64,000 nt of DNA from Tupaia tana (taxonomy: Eukaryota > Chordata > Mammalia > Scandentia > Tupaiidae). Below, one piece after another: positions 12,250-25,440 of this stretch; position 1 is the first letter of the stretch, and every line of letters starts with the position of its first letter. A program made the position numbers and the translations under genes. A model generated the notes under the pieces. That model saw nothing but the letters and a program-made list of their open reading frames with translations, made no database searches and had not been told where the DNA came from. The DNA lies in contig JAKSZU010000050.1 in assembly GCA_026018925.1 (NCBI GenBank), forward strand, positions 558,001-622,000, written 5' to 3'.

Positions 12250-13820
12250 TTAGGGTTAGGTCTATGGTTTGAGTTAGGCTTCAGGTTAGGTTAGGTGTGA
12301 AAATAGCTTGAGGGAGTAATTTTAGGGCTACTGTTAGTTTTCGGTTAATTGTTACAGTTGGAGTAAGCGTCAGGATCAGGTTATGGTGGGGGTTAAGCAT
12401 AAGGTGTTCACCTAGGGTTAGGGTTAGTTCTATGATTTGATTTAGGCTTCAGGTTAGGTTAGGTTTGAACTTAGTTTGAGGGAGTCAGTTTAGGGCTACT
12501 GTTAGTTTTCGGTTAACTGTTACGGTAGTAGTAAGCGTCAGGGTCAGGTTAGGGTTGGGGTTGAGCTTAAGGTGTCCGCCTAGGGTTAGGGTTAGGTGTA
12601 TGGTTTGATTTAGGCTTCAGGTTAGGTTAGGTTTGAACTTAGTTTCTGGGAGTAATTTTAGGGTTACTGTTAGTTTTCGGTTCAGTGTTACGGTTGGAGT
12701 TAGCTTGAGGGTCAGGTTAGGGTTGGGGTTGAGCTTAAGGTGTCCGCCTAGGTTTAGGGTTAGGTGTATGGTTTGATTTAGGCTTCAGGTTAGGTTAGGT
12801 TTGAACTTAGTTTGAGGGAGTAAGTTTAGGGCTTCTGTTAGTTTTCGAGTAACTGTTATGGTTGGAGTTAGCGTCAGGGCCATTTTATGGTTGGGGTTGA
12901 GCTTAAGGTTTCAGCCTTGGGTTAGGGTTAGGTGTATGGTTTGATTTAGGCTTCAGGTTAGGTTAGGTTTGAAGTTAGTTTGAGGGAGTAAGTTTAGGGC
13001 TACTCTTAGTTTTCGGTTAACTGTTTCAGTTGGAGTAAGCGTCTGGGTCAGGTTATGGTGGGGATTAAGCATAAGGTGTCCGCCTGCGTTAGGGTTAGGT
13101 CTATGATTTGATTTAGGCTTCAGGTTAGGTTAGGTTTGAACTAAGTTTGAGGGAGTCAGTTTAGGGCTACTGTTAGTTTTCCGTTAACTGTTACGGTTGG
13201 AGTAAGCGTCAGGGTCAGGTTAGGTTTGGGGTTGAGCTTAAGGTGTCCGCCTAGAGTTAGGGTTAGGTGTATGGTTTGAGTTAGGCTTCAGGTTAGTTTA
13301 GGTTTGAACTTAGGTTGAGGGAGTAAGTTTAGAGCTATTGTTAGTTTTCGGTTCTGTGTTACGGTTGGAGATAGTGTCAGGGTCAGGTTAGGGTTGTGGT
13401 TGAGCTTCAGGTGTCCGTCTAGGGTTAGGGTTAGGTTTATGGTTTGAGTTTGACTTCAGGTTAGGTTAGGTTTGAACTTAGTTTGAGGAAGTAAGTTTAG
13501 GGCTACTGTTAGTTTTCGGTTCAGTGTTTCGATTGGAGTTAGCGTGAGGGTCTGGTTAGGGTAGGGGTTGAGCTTAAGGTGTCCGCCTAGGGTTAGGGTT
13601 AGCTGTATGGTTTGATTTAGGCTTCAGGTTAGGTTAGGTTTGAACTTAGTTTGAGGGAGTAAGTTTAGGGCTACTGTTAGTTTTCGGGTAACTGTTATGG
13701 TTGGAGTTAGCGTCAGGGCCAGGTTAGGTTTGGGGTTGAGCTTAAGGTGTCCGCCTGGGGTTAGGGTTAGGTCTATGGTATGAGTTAGGCTTCAGGTTAG
13801 GTTAGGTTTGAACTTAGTTT
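12250..13820 (+). repeat. Duplicated block, 19-unit offset (copy 1; copy 2 at 15,440-17,009)
   Basis: Copies lie 3,190 bp apart (19 units minus two bases). Shared marks are 'taggtgtgaaaatagc', 'cggtagtagtaagcg', 'agtttctgggagtaat', 'cgattggagttagcgtg', 'tctggttagggtagggg' and 'tctatggtatgagttagg'. The second copy has lost one G in 'gtcaggccagg'. The segment between the copies, 13,807-15,402, is itself the second copy of the 8,770-10,365 block, so order here is X-Y-X with Y also upstream. Confidence 0.85.
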
Positions 13821-16800
13821 GAGGGAGTAAGTTTAGGGATACTGTTAGTTTTCGGGTAAGTGTTATGGTTGGAGTTAGCGTCAGGGCCAGTTTAGGGTTG
13901 GGGTTGAGCTTAAGGTGTCCACCTAGGGTTAGGGTTAGGTGTATGGTTTGATTTAGGCTTCAGGTTAGGTTAGGTTTGAACTTAGTTTGAGGGAGTAAGT
14001 TTGGGGCTACTGTTCGTTTTCGTTTAACTGTTACGGTTGGAGTAAGCGTCAGGGTCAGGTTAGGGTGGGGGTTAAGCATAAGGTGTCCGCCTAGGGTTAG
14101 GGTTAGTTCGATGGTTTCATTTAGGCTTCAGGTTAGGTTAGGATTGAACTCAGTTTGAGTGAGTAAGTTTAGGGGTACTGTTAGTTTTCGGTTCAGTGTT
14201 ACGTTTGGATGTAGCCTCAGGGTCAGGTTAGGGTTGGGGTTAAGCTTAAGTTGTCCGCCTAGGGTTAGGTTTAGGTCTATTGTTTGAGATAGGCTTCAGG
14301 TTAGGTTAGGTCTGAACTTAGTTTGAGGGAGTAAGTTTAGGTCTACTGTTTGTTTTCGGTTCAGTGTTGCGGCTGGAGTTAGCGTGAGGGTCAGGTTAGG
14401 GTTGGGGTTGAGCTTAAGGTGTCCGCCTAGGGTTAGGGTTAGGTGTATCGTTTGATTTAGGCTTCAGGTTAGGTTAGGTTTGAAATTAGTTTGATGGAGT
14501 AAGTTTAGGGCTACTGTTAGTTTTCGAGTAACTGTTATGGTTGGAGTTAGCGTCAGGGCCATTTTAGGGTTGGGGTTGAGCTTAAGGTTTCAGCCTAGGG
14601 TTAGGGTTAGGTGTATGTATTGATTTAGGCTTCAGGTTAGGTTAGGTTTGAAGTTAGTTTGAGGGAGTAAGTTTAGGGCTACTCTTAGTTTTCGGTTAAC
14701 TGTTTCAGTTGGAGTAAGCGTCATGGTCAGGTTATGGTGGTGGTTAAGCATAAGGTGTCCGCCTGCGTTAGGGTTAGGTCTATGATTTGATTTAGGCTTC
14801 AGGTTAGGTTAGGATTGAACTTAGTTTGAGGGAGTCAGTTAAGGGCTACTGTTACTTTTCGGTTAACTGTTACGGTTGGAGTAAGCGTCAGGGTCAGGTT
14901 AGGTTTGGGGTTGAGCTTAAGGTGTCCGCCTAGGGTTAGGGTTAGGTGTATGGTTTGAGTTAGGCTTCAGGTTAGTTTAGGTTTGAACTTAGGTTGAGGG
15001 ATTAAGTTTAGAGCTATTGTTAGTTTTCGGTTCTGTGTTACGGTTGGAGATAGCGTCAGGGTCAGGTTAGGGTTGTGGTTGAGCTTCAGGTGTCCGCCTA
15101 GGGTTAAGGTTAGGTTTATGGTTTGAGTTAGACTTCAGGTTAGGTTAGGTTTGAACTTAGTTTGAGGGAGTAAGTTTAGGGTTACTGTTTTTTTTCGGTT
15201 CAGTGTTACGGTTGGAGTTAAGGTCAGGGTCAGGTTAGGGTTGGGGTTGAGCTTCAGGTGTCCACCTAGGGTTAGGGTTAGGTCTATGGTTTGAGTTAGG
15301 CTTCAGGTTAGGTTAGGTTTGAAATTAGTTTGAGGGAGTAATTTTAGGGCTACTGTTAGTTTTCGGTTCAGTGTTACTGTTGGAGTTAGCGTGAGGGTCA
15401 GGTTAGGGTTGGGGTTGAGCTTAAGGTGTCCGCCTAGGGTTAGGGTTAGGTGTATTGTTTGATTTAGGCTTCAGGTTAGGTTAGGTGTGAAAATAGCTTG
15501 AGGGAGTAATTTTAGGGCTACTGTTAGTTTTCGGTTAATTGTTACAGTTGGAGTAAGCGTCAGGATCAGGTTATGGTGGGGGTTAAGCATAAGGTGTCCA
15601 CCTAGGGTTAGGGTAAGTTCTATGATTTGATTTAGGCTTCAGGTTAGGTTAGGTTTGAACTTAGTTTGAGGGAGTCAGTTTAGGGCTACTGTTAGTTTTC
15701 GGTTAACTGTTACGGTAGTAGTAAGCGTCAGGGTCAGGTTAGGGTTGGGGTTGAGCTTAAGGTGTCCGCCTAGGGTTAGGGTTAGGTGTATGGTTTGAGT
15801 TAGGCTTCAGGTTAGGTTAGGTTTGAACTTAGTTTCTGGGAGTAATTTTAGGGTTACTGTTAGTTTTCGGTTCAGTGTTACGGTTGGAGTTAGCTTGAGG
15901 GTCAGGTTAGGGTTGGGGTTGAGCTTAAGGTGTCCGCCTAGGTTTAGGGTTAGGTGTATGGTTTGATTTAGGCTTCAGGTTAGGTTAGGTTTGAACTTAG
16001 TTTGAGGGAGTAAGTTTAGGGCTTCTGTTAGTTTTCGAGTAACTGTTATGGTTGGAGTTAGCGTCAGGGCCATTTTATGGTTGGGGTTGAGCTTAAGGTT
16101 TCAGCCTTGGGTTAGGGTTAGGTGTATGGTTTGATTTAGGCTTCAGGTTAGGTTAGGTTTGAAGTTAGTTTGAGGGAGTAAGTTTAGGGCTACTCTTAGT
16201 TTTCGGTTAACTGTTTCAGTTGGAGTAAGCGTCTGGGTCAGGTTATGGTGGGGATTAAGCATAAGGTGTCCGCCTGCGTTAGGGTTAGGTCTATGATTTG
16301 ATTTAGGCTTCAGGTTAGGTTAGGTTTGAACTAAGTTTGAGGGAGTCAGTTTAGGGCTACTGTTAGTTTTCCGTTAACTGTTATGGTTGGAGTAAGCGTC
16401 AGGGTCAGGTTAGGTTTGGGGTTGAGCTTAAGGTGTCCGCCTAGGGTTAGGGTTAGGTGTATGGTTTGAGTTAGGCTTCAGGTTAGTTTAGGTTTGAACT
16501 TAGGTTGAGGGAGTAAGTTTAGAGCTATTGTTAGTTTTCGGTTCTGTGTTACGGTTGGAGATAGTGTCAGGGTCAGGTTAGGGTTGTGGTTGAGCTTCAG
16601 GTGTCCGTTTAGGGTTAGGGTTAGGTTTATGGTTTGAGTTTGACTTCAGGTTAGGTTAGGTTTGAACTTAGTTTGAGGAAGTAAGTTTAGGGCTACTGTT
16701 AGTTTTCGGTTCAGTGTTTCGATTGGAGTTAGCGTGAGGGTCTGGTTAGGGTAGGGGTTGAGCTTAAGGTGTCCGCCTAGGGTTAGGGTTAGCTGTATGG

Positions 16801-18939
16801 TTTGATTTAGGCTTCAGGTTAGGTTAGGTTTGAACTTAGTTTGAGGGAGTAAGTTTAGGGCTACTGTTAGTTTTCGGGTAACTGTTATGGTTGGAGTTAG
16901 CGTCAGGCCAGGTTAGGTTTGGGGTTGAGCTTAAGGTGTCCGCCTGGGGTTAGGGTTAGGTCTATGGTATGAGTTAGGCTTCAGGTTAGGTTAGGTTTGA
17001 ACTTAGTTTGAGGGAGTAAGTTTAGGGCTATTGTTGTTTTCGGTTCAGTGTTACGGTTGGAGATAGCGTCAGCGTCAGGTTAGGGTTGGGGTTGAGCTTC
17101 AGGTGTCCGCCTAGGGTTAGGGTTAGGTCTATGGTTTGAGTTAGGCTTCAGGTTAGGTTAGGATTGAACTTCGTTTGAGGGAGTAAGTTTAGGGTTGCTG
17201 TTAGTTTTCGGTTCAGTGTTATGGTTGGAGGTCGCGTGAGGGTCAGGTTAGGGTTGGGGTTGAGCTTAAGGTGTCCGCCTAGGGTTAGGGTTAGGTGTAT
17301 GGTTTGATTTAGGCTTCAGGTTAGGTTAGGTTTGAACTTAGTTTGAGGGAGTAAGTTTAGGGCTACTGTTAGTTTTCGAGTAATTGTTATGGTTGGAGTT
17401 AGCGTCAGGGCCATTTTAGGGTTGGGGTTGAGCTTAAGGTGTCAGCCTAGGGTTAGGGTTAGGTGAATGGTTTGATTTAGGCTTCAGGTTAGGTTAGGTT
17501 TTAAGTTAGTTTGAGGGAGTAAGTTTAGGGCTACTCTTAGTTTTCGGTTAACTGTTACAGTTGGAGTAAGCGTCAGGGTCAGGTTATGGTGGGGGTTAAG
17601 AATAAGTTGTCCTCCTGCGTTAGGGTTAGGTCTATGATTTGATTTAGGCTTCAGGTTAGGTTAGGTTTGAACTTAGTTTGAGGGAGTCAGTTTAGGGCTA
17701 CTGTTAGTTTTCGGTTAACTGTTACGGTTGGAGTAAGCGTCAGGGTCAGGTTAGGTTTCGGGTTGAGCTTAAGGTGTCCGCCTAGGGTTAGGGTTAGGTG
17801 TATGGTTTGATTTAGACTTCAGGTTAGGTTAGGTTTGAACTTAGTTTGAAGGAGTAAATTTAGGACTACTGTTAGTTTTCGTTTAACTGTTACGGTTGGT
17901 GTTAGCGTGAGGGTCAGGTTAGGGGTGGGGTTGAGCTTAAGGTGTCCGCATAGGGTTAGGGTTAGGTGTATGGTTTGATTTAGGCTTCAGGTAAGGTTAG
18001 GTTTGAACTTAGTTTGAGGGAGTAAGTTTAGTTCAACTGTTAGTTTTCGGTTCAGTGTTACGGTTGGAGATAGCGTCAGGGTCAGTTAGGGTTGGGGTTG
18101 AGCTTCAGGTGTCCGCCTAGGGTTAGGGTTAGGTCTGTGGTTTGAGTTAGGCTTCAGGTGAGGTTAGGTTTGAACTTAGTTTGAGGGAGTAAGTTTAGGG
18201 CTACTGTTAGTTTTCGGTTCAGTGTTAGGGTTGGAGATAGCGTCAGGGTAAGGTTAGGGTTGGGGTTGAGCTTCAGGTGTCCGCCTAGGGTTAGGGTTAG
18301 GTCTATGGCAGGAGTTAGGCTTCATGTTAGGTTAGGTGTGAACTTACTTTGAGGGAGTAAGTTTAGGGCTACTGTTTGTTTTCGGTTCAGTGTTACGGTT
18401 GGAGTTAGCGTGAGGTTCAGCTCAGGGTTGGGGTTGAGCTTAAGGTGTCCGCCTAGGGTTAGGGTTAGGTGTATGGTTTGATTTAGGCTTCAGGTTAGGT
18501 TACGTTTGAACTTAGTTTGAGGTAGTAAGTTTAGTGCTACTGTTTGTTTTCGGGTAACTGTTACGGTTGGAGTTAGCGTCAGGTCCAGGTGAGGGTTGGG
18601 GTTGAGCTAATGGTGTCCGCCTAGGGTTAGGGTTAGGTGTTTGGTTTGATTTAGGCTTCAGGTTAGGTTAGGTTTGAAGTTAGTTTGAGGGAGTAAGTTT
18701 AGGGCTATTGTTAGTTTTCGGTTAACTGTTACAGTTGGAGTAAACGTCAGGGTCAGGTTAGGATTGGGGTTAAGTATAAGGTGTCCGCCTAGGGTTAGGT
18801 TTAGGTCTGTTGTTTGAGTTAGGCTTCAGGTTAGGTTAGGTTTGAACTTAGTTTGAGGGAGTAAGTTTAGGGCTACTGTTACTTTTCGGGTAACTGTTAT
18901 GGTTGGAGTTAGCGTGCGGGTCAGGTTAGGGTTGGGGTT

Positions 18940-19210
18940 GAGCTTAAGGTGTCCGCCTAGGGTTAGGGTTAGGTCTGTGGTTTGAGTTAGTCTTCAGGTT
19001 AGGTTAGGTTTGAACTTAGTTTGAGTGAGTAAGTTTAGGGCTATTGTTAGTTTTCGGTTTAGTGTTCACGTTGGAGATAGCATCAGGGTCAGGTTAGGGT
19101 TGGGGTTGAGCTTCAGGTGTCCGCCTAGGGTTAGGGTTAGGTCTATGGTTTGAGTTAGGCTTCAGGTTAGGTTAGGTTTGAACTTAGTTTGAGGGAGTAA
19201 GTTTAGGGCT
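18940..19210 (+). repeat. Duplicated block, 5-unit offset (copy 1; copy 2 at 19,780-20,050)
   Basis: The head 'tctgtggtttgagttagtc' and the following 'gggctattgttag' occur at 18,973 and again at 19,813, exactly 840 bp (5 units) apart. Identity around them is less complete than in the 6-17 kb domain, in keeping with the more mixed character of 17-37 kb. Confidence 0.6.
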
Positions 19211-22200
19211 ACTGTTAGTTTTCGTGTAACTGTAATGGTGGGAGTTAGCGTCAGGGCAACTTTAGGGTTGGGGTTGAGCTTAAGGTTTCTGCCTAGGGTT
19301 AGGGTTAGGTGTATTGTTTGATTTAGGCTTCAGGTTAGGTTAGGTTTGAAGTTAGTTTGAGGGAGTAAGTTTAGGGCTACTGTTAGTTTTCGGTTAACTG
19401 TTACAGTTGGAGTAAGCGTCAGGGTCAGTTTAGGGTGGCGGTTAAGCATAAGGTGTCCGCCTAGGGTTAGGGTTAGGTCTATGGTTTGAGTTAGGCTTCA
19501 GGTTAGGTTAGGTTTGAACTTAGTTTGAGGGAGTCAGTTTAGGGCTACTGTTAGTTTTCGGTTCAGTGTTACGGTTGGAGATAGCATCAGGGTCAGGTTA
19601 GGGTTGGGGTTGAGCTTCAGGTGTTCGCCTAGGGTTAGGGTTAGGTCTATGGTTTGAGTTAGGCTTCAGGTTAGGTTAGGTTTGAACTTAGTTTGAGGGA
19701 GCAAGTTTAGGGCTACTGTTAGTTTTCGGTTCAGTGTTACGGTTGGAGTTAGCGTGAGGGTCAGGATAGGGTTGGGGTTGAGCTTAAGGTGTCCGCCTAG
19801 GGTTAGGGTTAGGTCTGTGGTTTGAGTTAGTCTTCAGGTTAGGTTAGGTTTGAACTTAGTTTGAGGGAGTAAGTTTAGGGCTATTGTTAGTTTTCGGTTC
19901 AGTGTTACTGTTGGAGATAGCGACAGGGTCAGGTTAGGGTTGGGGTTGAGCTTCAGGTGTCCGCCTAGGGTTAGGGTGAGGTCTATGGTTTGTGTTAGGC
20001 TTCAGGATAGGTTAGGTTTGAACTTAGTTTGAGGGAGTAAGTTTAGGGCTAATGTTAATTTTCGGGTAACTGTTATGGTTGGAGTTAGCGTCAGGGCCAG
20101 GTTCAGGTTGGGGTTGAGCTTAAGGTGTCCGCCTAAGGTTAGGGTTAGGTCTATAGTTTGAGTTAGGCTTCAGGTTAGGTTAGGTTTCAACTTAGTTTGA
20201 GGGAGTAAGATTGGGGCTACTGTTAGTTTTCAGTTCAGTGTTACGATTGGAGATAGCGTCAGGGTTAGGTAGGGTTGGGGTTGAGCTTCAAGTGTCAGCC
20301 TAGGTTTAGGGTTAGGTCTATGGTTTGAGTTAGGCTTCAGGTTAGGTTAGGTTTGAACTTAGTTTGAGGGAGTAAGTTTAGGGTTACTGTTAGTTTTCTG
20401 TTCAGTGTTACGGTTGGAGTTAGCGTGAGGGTCAGTTTAGGGTTGGGGTTGAGCTTAAGGTGTCCGCCTAGGGTTAGGGTTAGGTCTATGGATTGAGTTA
20501 GGCTTCAGGTTATGTTAGGTTTGAAATTAGTTTGAGGGAGTAAGTTTAGGGCTACTGTTAGTTTTCGGTTCAGTGTTACGGTTGGAGTTAGCGTGAGGGT
20601 CAGATTAGGGTTGGGGTTGAGCTTAAGGTGTCCGCCTCGGGTTAGGGTTACGTGTATGGTTTGATTTAGGCTTCAGGTCAGGTTAGGTATGAACTTAGTT
20701 TGAGGGAGTAAGTTTAGGGCGAGTGTTAGTTTTCGGGTCACTGTTATGGTTGGAGATAGCGTCAGGGCCATGTTAGGGTTGGGGTTGAGCTTAAGGTGTC
20801 CGCCTAGGGTTAGGGTTAGGTCTGTGGTTTGAGTTAGGCTTCAGGTTAGGTTTGGTTTGAACTTAGTTTGAGTGAGTAAGTTTAGGGTTATTGTTAGTTT
20901 TCGGTTCAGTGTTCCGGTTGGAGATAGCGTCAGGGTCAGGTTAGGGTTGGGGTTGAGCTTCAGGTGTCCGCCTAGGGTTAGGGTTAGGTCTATGGTTTGA
21001 GTTAGGCTTCAGGTTAGGTTAGGTTTGAAGTTAGTTTGAGGGAGTAAGTTTAGGGCTACTGTTAGTTTTCGGTTAACTGTTACAGTTGGAGTAAGCGTCA
21101 GGGTCAGGTTCTGGTGGGGGTTAAGCATAAGTTGTCTGCCAAGGGTTAGGGTTAGGTCTATGATTTGATTTAGGCTTCAGGTTAGGTTAGGTTTGAACTT
21201 AGTTTGAGGGAGTCAGTTTAGGGCTACTGTTAGTTTTCGGTTAACTGTTACGGTTGGAGTAAGCGTCATGGTCAGGTTAGGTTTGGGGTTGAGCTTAAGG
21301 TGTCCCCCTAGAGTTAGGGTTAGGTCTATGGTTTGAGTTAGGCTTCAGGTTAGGTTAGGTTTGAACTTAGTTTGAGGGAGTAAGTTTAGGGCTACTGTTT
21401 GTTTTCGGTTCAGTGTTACGGTAGAAGTTAGCGTGAGGGTCATTTCAGGGTTGGGGTTGAGCTTAAGGTGTCCGCCTAGGGTTAGGGTTAGTTGTATGGT
21501 TTGATTTAGGCTTTAGGTTAGGTTAGGTTTGAACTTAGTTTGAGGGAGTAAGTTTAGGGCTACTGTTTGTTTTCGGGTAACTGTTACGGTTGGAGTTAGC
21601 GTCAGGTCCAGATTAGGGTTGGGGTTGAGCTAATGGTGTCCGCCTAGGGTTAGGGTTATGTGTTTGGTTTGATTTAGGCTTCAGGTTAGGTTAGGTTTGA
21701 ACTTAGTTTGAGGGAGTAAGTTTAGGGCTACTGTTAGTTTTCGGTTCAGTGTTACGGTTGGAGTTAGCGTGAGGGTCAGGATAGGGTTGGGGTTGAGCAT
21801 AAGGTGTCTGCCTAGGGATAGGGTTAGGTCTATGGTTTGTGTTAGGCTTCAGGTTAGGTTAGGTTTGAACTTAGTTTGAGGGAGTAAGTTTAGGGCTACT
21901 GTTAGTTTTCGGTTCAGTGTTACGGTTGGAGATACCGTCAGGGTCAGGGTAGGGTTTGCGTTGAGCTTCAGGTGTCCGCCTAGGGTTAGGGTTATGTCTA
22001 TGATTTGATTTAGGCTTCAGGTTGGGTTAGGTTTGGACTTAGTTTGAGGGAGTAAGTTTAGTGCTACTGTTAGTTTTCAGTTCAGTGTTACGGTTGGAGT
22101 TAGCGTGAGGGTCAGGTTAGGGTTGGGGTTGAGCTTAAGGTGTCTGCCTAGGGTTAGGGTTAGGTGTATGGTTTGATTTAGGCTTCAGGTTAGGTTAGGT

Positions 22201-25079
22201 TTGAACTTAGTTTGAGGGAGTAAGTTTAGGGCGACTGTTACTTTTCGGGTAACTGTTACAGTTGGAGTAAGCGTCAGGGTCAGGTTATGGTGGGGGTTAA
22301 GCATAAGGTGTCCGCCTAGGGTTAGGGTTAGGTCTATGATTTGATTTAGGCTTCAGGTTAGGTTAGGTTTGAACTTAGTTTGAGGGAGTCAGTTTAGGGC
22401 TACTGTTAGTTTTCGGTTAACTGTTACGGTTGGAGTAAGCATCAGGGTCAGGTTAGGTTTGGGGTTGAGCTTAAGGTGTCCGCCTAGGGTTAGGGTTAGG
22501 TCTATGGTTTGATTTAGGATTCAGGTTAGGTTAGGTTTGAACTTAGTTTGAGGGAGTAAGTTTAGGGCTACTGTTTTTTTCGGGTAACTGTTACGGTTGG
22601 AGTTAGCGTCAGGTCCAGGTTAGGGTTGGGGTTGAGCTTCAGGTGTCCGCCTAGGGTTAGGGTGAGGTCTATGGTTTGTGTTAGGCTTCAGGTTAGGTTA
22701 GGTTTGAAATTAGTTTGGGGGAGTAAGTTTAGGGCTACTGTTAGTTTTCGGTTCAGTGTTTCCGTTGGAGTTAGCGTGAGGGTCAGGTTAGGGTAGGGGT
22801 TGAGCTTAAGGTGTCCGCCTATGGTTAGGGTTAGGTGTAAGATTTGATTAAGGCTTCAGGTTAGTTTAGGTTTGAACTTAGTTTGAGGGAGTAAGTTTAG
22901 GGCTACTGTTAGTTTTCGGGTAACTGTTATGGTTGGAGTTAGCGTCAGGGCCAGGTTTAGGTTGGGGTTGAGCTTAAGGTGTACGCCTAGGGTTAGGGTT
23001 AGGTCTATAGTTTGAGTTAGGCTTCAGGTTAAGTTAGGTTTCAACTTAGTTTGAGGGAGTAAGATTAGGGCTACTGTTAGTTTTCGGTTCAGTGTTACGA
23101 TTGGAGATAGCGTCAGGGTTAGGTTAGGGTTGGGGTTGAGCTTCAAGTGTCCGCCTAGGTTTAGGGTTAGGTCTATGGTTTGAGTTAGGCTTCTGGTTAG
23201 GTTAGGTTTGAACTTAGTTTGAGGGAGTAAGTTTAGGGTTACTGTTAGTTTTCGGTTCAGTGTTACGGTTGGAGTTAGCGTGAGGGCCAGGTTAGGGTTG
23301 GGGTTGAGCTTAAGGTGTCCGACTAGGGATAGGGTTAGGTGTATGTTTTGAGTTAAGCTTCAGGTTAGGTTAGGTTTGATCTTAGTTTGAGTGAGTAAGT
23401 TTAGTGCTACTGTTAGTTTTCGGTTCAGTGTTACGGTGGGAGATAGCGTCAGGGTCAGGTTAGTTTTGGGGTTTAGCTTCAGGTGTCTGCCTACGGTTTG
23501 GGTTAGGTGTATGGTTTGAGTTAGGCTTCAGGTTAGGTTAGGTTTCAACTTAGTTTGAGGGAGTAAGTTTAGGGGTACTCTTAGTTTTCGGGTAAATGTT
23601 ATGGCTGGAGTTAGCGTCAGGGCCAGGTTAGGGTTGGGGTTGAGCTTAAGGTGTCCACCAAGGGTTAGGGTTAGGTCTATGGTTTGAGTGAGGCTTCAGG
23701 TTAGGTTAGGTTTGAACTTAGTTTGAGGGAGTAAGTTTAGGGCTACTGTTAGTTTTCGGTTCAGTGTTTCGGTTGGAGTTAGCGTGAGGGTCAGGTTAGT
23801 GTGGGGTTGAGCTTAAGGTGTCCTCCTAATGTTAGGGTTAGGTGTATGGTTTGATTTAGGCTTCAGGTTAGGTTAAGTTTGAACTTAGTTTTAGGGAGTA
23901 AGTTTAGGGCTAATGTTAGTTTTCGGTTCAGTATTATGGTTGGAGTTAGCGTCAGGGCCAGGTTAGGTTTGGGGTTGAGCTTAAGGTGTCCGCCAAGGGT
24001 TAGGGTTAGGTCTATGGTTTGAGTTAGTCTTCAGGTTAGGTTTGGTTTGAACTTAGTTTGAGGGAGTAAGTTTAGGGCTACTGTTAGTTTTCAATTCAGT
24101 GTTACGGTTGGAGATAGCGTCAGGGTCAGGGTAGGGTTGGGGTTGAGCTTCAGGTGTCCGCCTAGGGTTAGGGTTAGGTGTATGGTTTGATTTAGGCTTC
24201 AGGTTAGGTTAGGTTTGAACTTAGTTTGAGGGAGTAAGTTTAGGGGTACTGTTAGTTTTCGGTTCAGTGTTACGGTTGGAGTTAGCGTGAGGGTCAGGTT
24301 AGGGTTGGGGTTGAGCTTAAGGTGTCCGCCTAGGGTTAGGGTTAGGTGTATGGTTTGATTTAGTCTTCAGGTTAGGTTAGGTTTGAACTCAGTTTGAGGG
24401 AATAAGTATAGGGCTGCTGTTAGTTTTCGGGTAACTGTTATGGTGGGAGTTAGCGTCAGGGCCACTTTAGGGTTGGGGTTGAGATTAAGGTGTCCGCCTA
24501 GGGTTAGGATTAGGTGTATCGTTTGATTTAGGCTTCAGGTTAGGTTAGGTTTGAACTTAGTTTGAGGGAGTAAGTTTAGGGCTACTGTTAGTTTTCGGGT
24601 AACTGTTATGGTTGGAGTTAGCGTCAGGGCCAGGTTAGGGTTGGGGTTGAGCTTAAGGTGTCCGCATAGGGTTAGGGTTAGGTCTATGGTTTGAGTAAGG
24701 CTTCAGGTTAGTTTAGGTTTGAACTTAGTTTCTGTGAGTAAGTTTAGGGTTACTGTTAGTTTTTGGTTCAGTGTTACGGTTGGAGATAGCATCAGGGTCA
24801 GGTTAGGGTTGGGGTTGAGCTTCAGGTGTCTGCCTAGGGTTTGGGTTAGGCCTATGGTTTGAGTTAGGCTTCAGGTTAGCTTAGGTTTGAAATTAGTTTG
24901 AGGGAGTAAGTTTAGGGATAATGTTAGTTTTCGGTTCAGTGTTACGGTTGGAGTTAGCGTGAGGGTCAGGTTAGGGTAGGGGTTGAGCTTAAGGTGTCTG
25001 CCTAGGGTTAGGGATAGGTGTATGATTTGATTAAGGCTTCAGGTTAGGTTAGGTTTGAACTTAGTTTGAGGGAGTAAGT

Positions 25080-25440
25080 TTAGGGCTACTGTTAGTTTTC
25101 GGGTAACTGTTATGGTTGGAGTTAGCGTCAGGCCCAGGTTCAGGTTGGGGTTGAGCTTCAGGTGTCCGCCTAGGGTTAGGGTTAGGTTTATGGTTTGAGT
25201 TAGGCTTCAGGTTAGGTTAGGTTTGAACTTAGTTTGAGGGAGTAAGTTTAGGGCTACTGTTAGTTTTCGGTTCAGTGTTACGGTTGGAGATAGCGTCAGG
25301 GTCATGTTAGGGTTGGGGTTGAGCTTCAAGTGTCCTCCTAGGGTTAGGGTTAGGACTATGGTTTGAGTTAGGCTTCAGGTTAGGTTAGGTTTGAACTTAG
25401 TTTGAGGGAGTAAGTTAAGGGTTACTGTTAGTTTTCGGTT
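25080..25440 (+). repeat. Duplicated block, 5-unit offset (copy 1; copy 2 at 25,920-26,280; third at 28,440-28,800)
   Basis: A B-type unit with 'aggttcaggttggggttgag' and tail 'ttcaggtgtccgcc', then an A1-type unit with head 'tttatggtttgagttagg', recurs 840 bp downstream and again 2,518 bp further on (15 units minus two bases). Copies two and three also share the core variant 'tagggttggggttagg'. Confidence 0.7.
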
